Below are positions 57,903 through 64,000 of a DNA stretch of 64,000 bases, piece after piece. The first letter of the stretch is position 1, and the number at the start of each line of letters is the position of its first letter. This stretch comes from Rhipidocladum racemiflorum (Eukaryota > Streptophyta > Magnoliopsida > Poales > Poaceae): NCBI GenBank assembly GCA_036346355.1, contig CM070569.1:59792561-59856560 (forward strand). Reading direction: 5' to 3'. The translations under genes were made by a program, and so were the position numbers. Below the pieces are notes generated by a model. It was not told where the DNA came from. It did no database searches and was given only the letters and a program-made list of their open reading frames with translations.

Positions 57903-58439
57903 GGATTCGATGGAAAAAGAAGGCGCGAGCGAAGAAAGTACGTTACTTAGAGATTTCTTTAGTCTTGGATGCGAAATATGGGTGAAGGGTTCCTCACTGC
58001 CGCTTAAATATAGAAGTAGGGAATTCCTAAAGCCCCGGAGGTGAAATGCAGGTGAAAAGTTTTCCGCCGTTGGACTCGAGAAGCCCTAAAGGCTTAGGCA
58101 CAGGTGAAGGGTTTCTCACCATTTACGAGTCGATGTGTGGACACACAACTTTCAAAACTGTCCAATAATGACGCGATTCTCAAAAACTGTCCGAACCACT
58201 ACCGCAAGGCTTCTCAGAGAAGGAACCAGAATGACCTTTTACATTCTCTTACCTGAGTTTCCCTTGGTCGGAGGTCGAGCTGGAAGCTCGGTTTCTCCCA
58301 ACCATGCTCGTCCACGAACAGGACAAGCTCGGATGCTGCAGTAGTACTTCGCTGCAAGATTCCAATCCCTCCATTGAGTCTGTAGGCTCAAGGGGAAGGC
58401 CCCGCCAAGTAGTTTTCTACTTGAGCCTCGGGGGCTAGC

Positions 58440-58605
58440 TGTCGGGGATTGGATAATATCCATAAGTACTGTTACACCCCGACAGCCAGTTTCAACTGAC
58501 CATGCATGCCCTTGGATGATATCCCCAAGGAGGGCCTTCAAATGGTCTAGCTAGCTGATCCGCCCGATCGAACTAGGCTCAATGCTCGGCCACGAGCACC
58601 CATAC
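58440..58605 (+). repeat. Start of the Tat element 3' LTR
   Basis: TGTCGGGGATTGG follows a GGGGGCTAGC purine tract. A mirror end ACCCCGACA lies only 45 bases later (58476-58484), and text similar to the start (GATGATATCCCCAAGG) follows it. The LTR may thus be internally rearranged. It is cut at 58605 by the solo LTR insertion. Confidence 0.6.
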
Positions 58606-60132
58606 TGAAAGTGCATCTAGGCCCCTAAATGTGTTTTGGATGATTAATGACAAACGATTAAGGGACTAATGGGTTCAATAAGCAAATGAACAGGTGAAAG
58701 TCCCGTAGCAAGAAGATCTTCAGACGTTGGCCCTCAAAAAGTACAAGAAGGAAATGGTGTCATTTGGATGTAAATTTACTTCTACATAGAGTCATAGATA
58801 TGCCGTACTATTAAGAGGGATGCAACGTAGTCGATCTACAATAAGTCTCTATGCTCAGATGAATGCTTAATCAATCTTTGGTCGAGAGACACGAGTCACA
58901 ACACGCACACCGAGTAGTTTTGCCCATTGTCCTCATCGGATATTCCGACTATACATCGGAAGTTCTAATGTACCGGACTCTCCGATGTAAGCGTTTTGTG
59001 CACTCTCTAGACACATCGGACATTTCGATGTTTGCATCGGAAGTTCCGATATGTGCTTGAAAAGTTTAGGGTACTCTCTGGACAGATCAGATGTTCGATA
59101 TGTACATTGGATATTCCGATGCTGACTTAAAAACTTTTCAAAATTGTTTTTCAAAAAAAGGGAACTCTCTGGATACATCGGATGTTCCGATCGTGAATAT
59201 CGGAAGTTTCGATGTATATATTTTTTACCGTTATGATCAATTGTTTTCTGGAGAGTTACACATATCGGATGTTCCGATGTGTGCTTTGGAAGTTCCGATA
59301 TGTGGCTGAGTGGAGAAATAACGCCTAGTTTTTGTCCATAACTATAAATACCCCTCCACCCCTCTTAAATAAGTCTAGCTTTTTGGCTGGGTTTCCTCTT
59401 GAGTATTCAATACACTCTTGAGCTCTCTTTTCTTCTTCTCCTTTTGATCTTTGTGATCAATCAAAAGAGTAAGGGTTGAAAAGGGATCTAGAGTCAAGAA
59501 CAAAAGGGAGACATTCATCTTGAGCATTAGACTTCATCTCCAAGATCGAGTGAACGTTGGATTTGTTACTCTTGGAGGTTGAAGGACTCCTAGACGGCTA
59601 GGCGTCACTCACGAGCTCCCGAAGATTGTAGTTAGCCGTGAGAAGTTTGTGAAGGCCAATTTTGCCTCCAAAAAGGAAGAAATCATAAGTGGAACCAAAT
59701 CTCAAGTGTGACCAAGGTTTGGGAGGAAAGGATTGGAAAAGACCCGGCTCTTTGTGAGTTTCCTCAACGGAGACGTAAGATCCCCTCAAGGATCCGAACT
59801 CCAGGAACAAATTCCTTGTCTACTTGCTTTGATTATCTTTGTGTATTTGAGTTTAATCTTCTTATCTAAAGTTCTACTCTAGTTGCTAGACTTGTGTAGT
59901 TCTCTTACATTACTAGGTTGGAGTAGAAGCAATTGGATTTCAATAGATTTATTCTCTTGTTGTTGTAGTTTCTATAGTGTTCGGACATTCCGATAGCACT
60001 TCGGAAGTTCCGATTCTATATCGGAAGTTCCGATTTGCTCTACAAAGTTTCGACTTTCATTCCGCTGCGATAAATTTAGTTTAAATTTTAAATAGCCTAT
60101 TCACCCCCTTTAGGCAATTATCACAACTTTCA
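58606..60132 (+). mobile_element. Solo LTR, 1527 bp, with an array of ATCGGAxxTTCCGAT palindromes
   Basis: The ends TGAAAGTG and CAACTTTCA form a TG/CA inverted pair, and a perfect duplication CATAC flanks it (58601-58605 and 60133-60137). TATAAATA (59343-59350) marks the likely promoter. The right end reads CCTATTCACCCCCTTTAGGC, a form common in large grass Copia LTRs. About a dozen palindromes of the form ATCGGAAGTTCCGAT lie at 58936-59305 and 59975-60040. There is no internal sequence or coding, so it arose by LTR-LTR recombination. Confidence 0.88.
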
Positions 60133-60137
60133 CATAC

Positions 60138-61200
60138 TCGGCTACGAACATTTTCTAAAAATAAAGATTACAAGAATATAAATTACAAAACATTGGTGTG
60201 GTCCTAATCTTCTAATCTTCAAAGTAGGCCCTCCATATTAGTTTGCATGCATATAAGTATAAAAGAATAAGTGAACTAAAATAAATAATTGAATTATAAT
60301 TAGAATTGCTGTTAGTCCTGTATGGTTTGGTATCGTACACTGATATACCAGATTCGTCTGGGGTCAAATCGGCATCTTCACGAAATCAGGTTCATCATTA
60401 AGCAATTATACAAATTGTTAATTTGATTCGTAAGCTCGAATAGTTTATTGTAGCATGGTAAAATTGTTATCCCTCCCTTAGTAAAGAGTAAAAAGCCACA
60501 GTGTAAGAATAGAACTGTAGAACTGTAACGGTAATTGGTGCCTATCCAAAGCCACAGTTCCAAGCCCAAGCCTTAAGGCTTAAGGCTTCGGCCAGAGGGC
60601 AAAGTCCCCAAACTGAGCAAGCAAACCAACCAAGCAGCCAAGCTTCCAAGCTAAGCCACCCAACCATCTTCCATTTCCAAAGCTTTCGGCCAGAGCACAG
60701 CACATAGCCCCCAACTAAAGCAGCCAAGAGAGTAAGTCGAGCACACACACAAACACTGAAGCAAGGAGAAGCAAAACTAGGAGATCCAAAAGACTCAAGC
60801 AAGGAGAAGCAAGACCAGGAGATCCAGAAGATCATCAAGTAAGAGGAGAAACAAGACCAGGAAGTCTCAAGTTCAAGGAGCCCGAAGACAGGAGAGGAGA
60901 AAACCCTGAAGCCAGGACGCGGAAGCGACATGACTACTTCCTCGTTCACAGCCTTTCAACCCATTATTTCATTTGCATCCCCTCCATTTTCAGGCAATCC
61001 TCACACCCATAGCAGTAGAAGCAACATAGGATAGAAATAGCAATAACAGCTAAAGACTAGAAGTAATAGCTAGAGTAGTGGTCTCAGTGGATTAATGCAG
61101 CGGGGGTTGTGCCGTGCATTCATAATAATCCATAAATGCTCCCCGACGCACGATGGATTATGAACATCATCACGACGCCATCCAACCTATGCACACACTA
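60138..61200 (-). repeat. Inverted copy of the left-end repeat and adjoining unknown DNA
   Basis: 60200-60500 matches the reverse complement of 380-710. The rest, read on the - strand (60950-60500), is rich in CTTGCTT, TCTCCT and GGCTTAAGG words and carries a 135-codon frame with no domain. It resembles non-coding LTR or leader sequence. Borders were not resolved. Confidence 0.5.
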
Positions 61201-61204
61201 AGTC

Positions 61205-61570
61205 ATGCGAAAATCTAGCTGATTTATTCATAAAATCTTTGCCAAAGTCTACCTTCGAAAGGTGCGTTAACAACATTGAAATGAGGCGACTTAGAGATTT
61301 GCACAGTTCTGGAGGAGTATATTCCTGAACCATAATCCCTGTTGCATGATCCTGAAGATCATATTTTATATCTTAAAGATTGTAAGTTGTACTCTTTTCT
61401 CCTTATTGAGTTTTTTCTAAAGTTTTTTGCGTAAAGGTTTTAATGAAGTAACAAGTGCAACACAAAATGCGAGTGCCATGCACTCTTTTCTCCATCCATT
61501 TTTTCCACTGGGTTTTGAGAGGAGTGTTTAATGAGACATGTGCATTACGTGGTATTCACCCAAAGGGGAG
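61205..61570 (+). pseudogene. 3' end of a second Copia copy (RNase H tail)
   Basis: The frame KSCENLADLFIKSLPKSTFE continues to MRRLRDLHSSGG, the usual Copia RNase H end. The untranslated part after it aligns with the first Copia element (24016-24300, other strand). The purine tract AAAGGGGAG (61562-61570) precedes the LTR. Everything 5' of about 61205 is missing, so it is a 5'-truncated member of the same family. Confidence 0.85.
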
Positions 61571-61810
61571 TGTTATGATATGGTTAGAGTCGGTGTCTCT
61601 ATATGGAAGGATTCTATCTATTGGTGGGCGAATTCGAATTAATCTTCAGGGGTTCTCCACTATATATATGAAGCATTGCCTTGTACAAAAAAAATCAATC
61701 TAATAAAGAGAGAGCTTTTCCGTTGACATTGTGTGCGCTTCTTCTTCTATTCGTGTAATTGCATTGATGTGCTGTCGATTGGTATGGACGAACAACTACG
61801 TTTCATAACA
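61571..61810 (+). repeat. 3' LTR of the second Copia copy
   Basis: This 240-bp LTR starts TGTTATGATA and ends TTTCATAACA. It aligns along its whole length with the reverse complement of 23776-24015, including GGCGAAT, TTGTACAAAAAAAATCAATC and AATAAAGAGAGAG. Confidence 0.9.
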
Positions 61811-61814
61811 ATAA

Positions 61815-63170
61815 GTACATACACACACGGGTGTAGCCTCCTGCCGTCCTGCGCGCAGGCGTGGCTTGGATCCGACTCCAACTCGATCGCAATTCATAGG
61901 ACGCGTGAATCCCGTTTCGTTTACATACGCACTGGCATGCGATCCTGAAGACCTGAACACAACACGACGTACGTGCGGCGCCTTTTGGTTCCCCGATCGG
62001 CGAAGGAGAAGACGAGAGCAACAAGCGCTGTTTTGCCGCCTGTTTGAGTGAGTTCCATGTACACCCTTTAGGGTGTGTTTGGTTCGTGGCATGAGATTGA
62101 ATGGGATGGAATGATCCTATACCATTTGGTGCCATTATTTTGGGTGAACGGAATGGTTCAGCATTTAGAGAGAATATTCCTCAAATTTGTACCATTTGAT
62201 TCAAGATGGAATGATTCCATTCAAACAATCAAACACATAGTTATAACTATCTCATACATGTACCATTTGGTACAGACAACTAAAAACACCCAAGCCGCTC
62301 GCTGTTCTCTGGCTGAAACGATTCGGAGATACATGGTGCGTTGCAGGTGTTAAATGCTCGTTAATCAATCAGCAAGAAATCAAGCAGCAGTGCAGCACAA
62401 GCAATTGTGTTGTGACTTGTCGAATCATGACACCGCATGCATGTGGTTTTCTGTCCTTTCTGCACAGATAAAGGTCATTTGCCAAGGTGCTTTAGGATGG
62501 TTTGGCCGAACAAATACCAGTACACCTGTTGAGTAGTAAAGACTTCACAGAAAAACAGAAACACCCATTCGTACTCAGAGGCTATGCCTGTATCATTACT
62601 CTCTTTGGGAGTGTTTTCGCGAATTTCTATTTAAAAGTTGTACAAATATTAATATATAAATAAAAAATAGAGATGATTACTTATCTATTCGTTTATTTTA
62701 AAATTTTATACAACTTATTAAGAGGTGATTTATAAAAGCACTGCTCTTGCTCCTTTTCTTTATAGGAAAGCTAGAGGAACGGAGCGATATGGCGATATGG
62801 CAGCCATCTGTGGATGGAAAGGAGCGTGCTTGTTTTCCCCCCTGCCCTTTTGAGTGAGCAATTTTGGATTTGGCGAGCTTTCACTTAGTCACTGTTGATT
62901 CTTCTTGTCTTAATCGCCTCACTTGTGCTGTAACTACTAGATAATGCCTATGAAACGGGCATCAGCCACTGTTTATCCTTTTTTTTTTTTCAATGGGCAG
63001 GACAGTGTTACAGTCAATTTCGACGGTGCCGCAGAAAGCAGAAACAGTTGTGACATATCAAACAAACATCATTATCAGTAGCACTAGCACTGGGCTAACA
63101 GCTAGTCGTCCACTCAACATTTCCAAAAGGTAAAGTAAACATCAGTGCTAATATCTAATTTCTTATAGCG
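61815..63170. other. Intergenic DNA with a possible MITE
   Basis: 62069-62238 begins GGGTGTGTTTGGTT and ends AATCAAACACA, a short imperfect inverted pair of the kind seen in grass MITEs, with repeated TGGAATGAT and ACCATTTG words inside. The remainder shows no gene. Confidence 0.35.
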
Positions 63171-63174
63171 GAGC

Positions 63175-64000
63175 ACTACCGCCCCTCGCCGGCTGTGCCC
63201 GCGTGCCGAGCGGCCTGCAAATGCGTGCGTCCATACGCCTCGTTCGGCTGCGCCTCGTTGAAGCGCTGGTGCGACGCGTCGTTGGTGCGTCGCGTGCGTT
63301 TCTCTACGGATGCCTGCACGCCTGCCTGCGTGTTCCTCATCTCGGCCTCTCCGACCTCTGCGTGTCCACCCAATCGTTCTTGGACGGTCGTGGTTTGCCT
63401 CACGTTCTCCATCCTCTGTGTGCTCGGCCGATGCTTCTTGAACGTTTGTTTCCTCGCTTGCTGTTGGGACCCACCATTTTTTCTCCGTCCTCTGTGTGCT
63501 CGGCCGATGGTTCTTGAACGATTGTGATTTAGGACAGATTTCCTCGCTTGCTGTTGGGACCCACCATTTTTTCGCCTCGTTCTCTGGAGCGTGCTGTCTT
63601 TCGGGTGTTGTCCTTCGTCTCTGGGGTGCGAGCTCAGCATCGTTCCTCTTTGTTGTCGCCGTTTTCGCCATTGCGTCTGTGCTCCGCCTTCGTTTCCGGC
63701 CGCCGTGCTCCGCCTTCGTTTGCGCCCGCCGTCAACCAGGTTTCGCCGCGGCCACATCTCGCATTTCGTGGTTCCTTCGTATTCCCGTGATATTATCGTG
63801 TTTCATCGCTGAATCTGTTTATTTGGGTTAGGTTTTTTTGTTCTTTTCGTTTTGGGTCACCGATTTGGGCCTTTTGCAAAATGGGGATGCTTCATCCGAT
63901 GACTATGGCTCGCGGTCGTCGTTGAGCGCTCATCGGTTTGGCTTCGTTCTTGCCGTCGCCTTGGTACCGTCGCTTCGTGTTTCAGGTAATAGTGTTAGTT
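63175..64000. other. GC-rich right edge, unidentified
   Basis: Overlapping open frames on both strands (up to 193 codons) come from the base composition and a tandem duplication. No domain is recognisable. It might be the leader or first exon of a gene that continues beyond the window, or another GC-rich LINE leader like that at 8.0-9.4 kb. Confidence 0.35.
63411..63580. repeat. Two-copy tandem duplication, unit of about 75-95 bp
   Basis: The unit with CCTCTGTGTGCTCGGCCGAT, TTCTTGAACG, then CCTCGCTTGCTGTTGGGACC and CACCATTTTTTC occurs twice. The second copy carries an extra ATTGTGATTTAGGACAGA stretch in the middle. The near-identity suggests a recent duplication. Confidence 0.85.

Larger units (their letters stand above)
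53846..58605 (+). mobile_element. 5'-truncated Tat-type Gypsy element
   Basis: The element begins within integrase and has lost its 5' LTR, gag, protease, reverse transcriptase and RNase H. What remains is the integrase C-terminus (53846-54328), a spacer, an antisense coding region (57902-55409, - strand), a purine-rich GGGGGCTAGC tract, and the start of a 3' LTR at 58440 (TGTCGGGGATTGG). Integration of a solo LTR at 58606 cut the 3' LTR, and the LTR's own end was not found. The layout matches the complete Tat element at 29.6-40.8 kb but the sequences belong to a different family. Confidence 0.75.

Overview
This looks like nuclear DNA of a grass (Poaceae). The support is GC-rich, intron-split monocot-style genes, Tourist, Stowaway and hAT MITEs, and Tat-type Gypsy elements that carry antisense reading frames. 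Most of the 64 kb is transposon sequence. I can defend only three host genes. I found no rRNA, tRNA, CRISPR or bacterial features.

Genes. A six-exon amino acid permease (AAP family, 11641-13691, + strand) lies tail to tail with a two-exon leucine-rich-repeat receptor kinase of the CEPR2 type (14453-18028, - strand). About 760 bases separate their stop codons. A third small gene (52167-52766, + strand) encodes a 159-residue, single-membrane-span plant protein of unknown role. The AAP would move amino acids across membranes. CEPR2-type receptors perceive CEP peptides in nitrogen-demand and drought signalling, so the convergent pair sits within one physiological theme, though nothing in the sequence proves a link.

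Layout. 1-7.9 kb: degenerate repeats, a Tourist MITE and a complete hAT MITE. 7.95-9.85 kb: a hAT-like element split by a LINE-type insertion that has a poly-A tail and a 15-bp target duplication. 10.2-10.5 kb: a second hAT MITE. 11.1-18.1 kb: the AAP/CEPR2 gene island. 18.1-23.4 kb: receptor upstream region, a CpG-rich block and more MITE sequence. 23.776-41.342 kb: a nested retrotransposon complex. 41.3-50.3 kb: AT-rich intergenic DNA with a 460-bp foldback, a minisatellite, a Stowaway MITE and a third complete hAT MITE. 50.6-52.8 kb: the small membrane-protein gene. 53.3-60.1 kb: a 5'-truncated Tat/Gypsy element carrying a solo LTR. 60.1-61.8 kb: a repeat inverted relative to the left end of the window, then the 3' end of a second Copia copy. 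61.8-64 kb: mostly unassigned.

The nested complex is the best-resolved structure. A Copia element on the - strand (TSD ACTGT) was hit twice: by a Gypsy that recombined to a solo LTR (TSD CTCTT), and by an 11.2-kb Tat-type Gypsy (TSD GACGG) that is still full length. The two Gypsy insertions belong to related families in opposite orientations. Removing both leaves a Copia of about 5.3 kb. I see no convincing wholly new biological system. The strongest leads are the antisense frames shared by the two Tat elements, the palindrome array in one solo LTR, the 46-kb foldback, and a GC-AG intron in the AAP gene.
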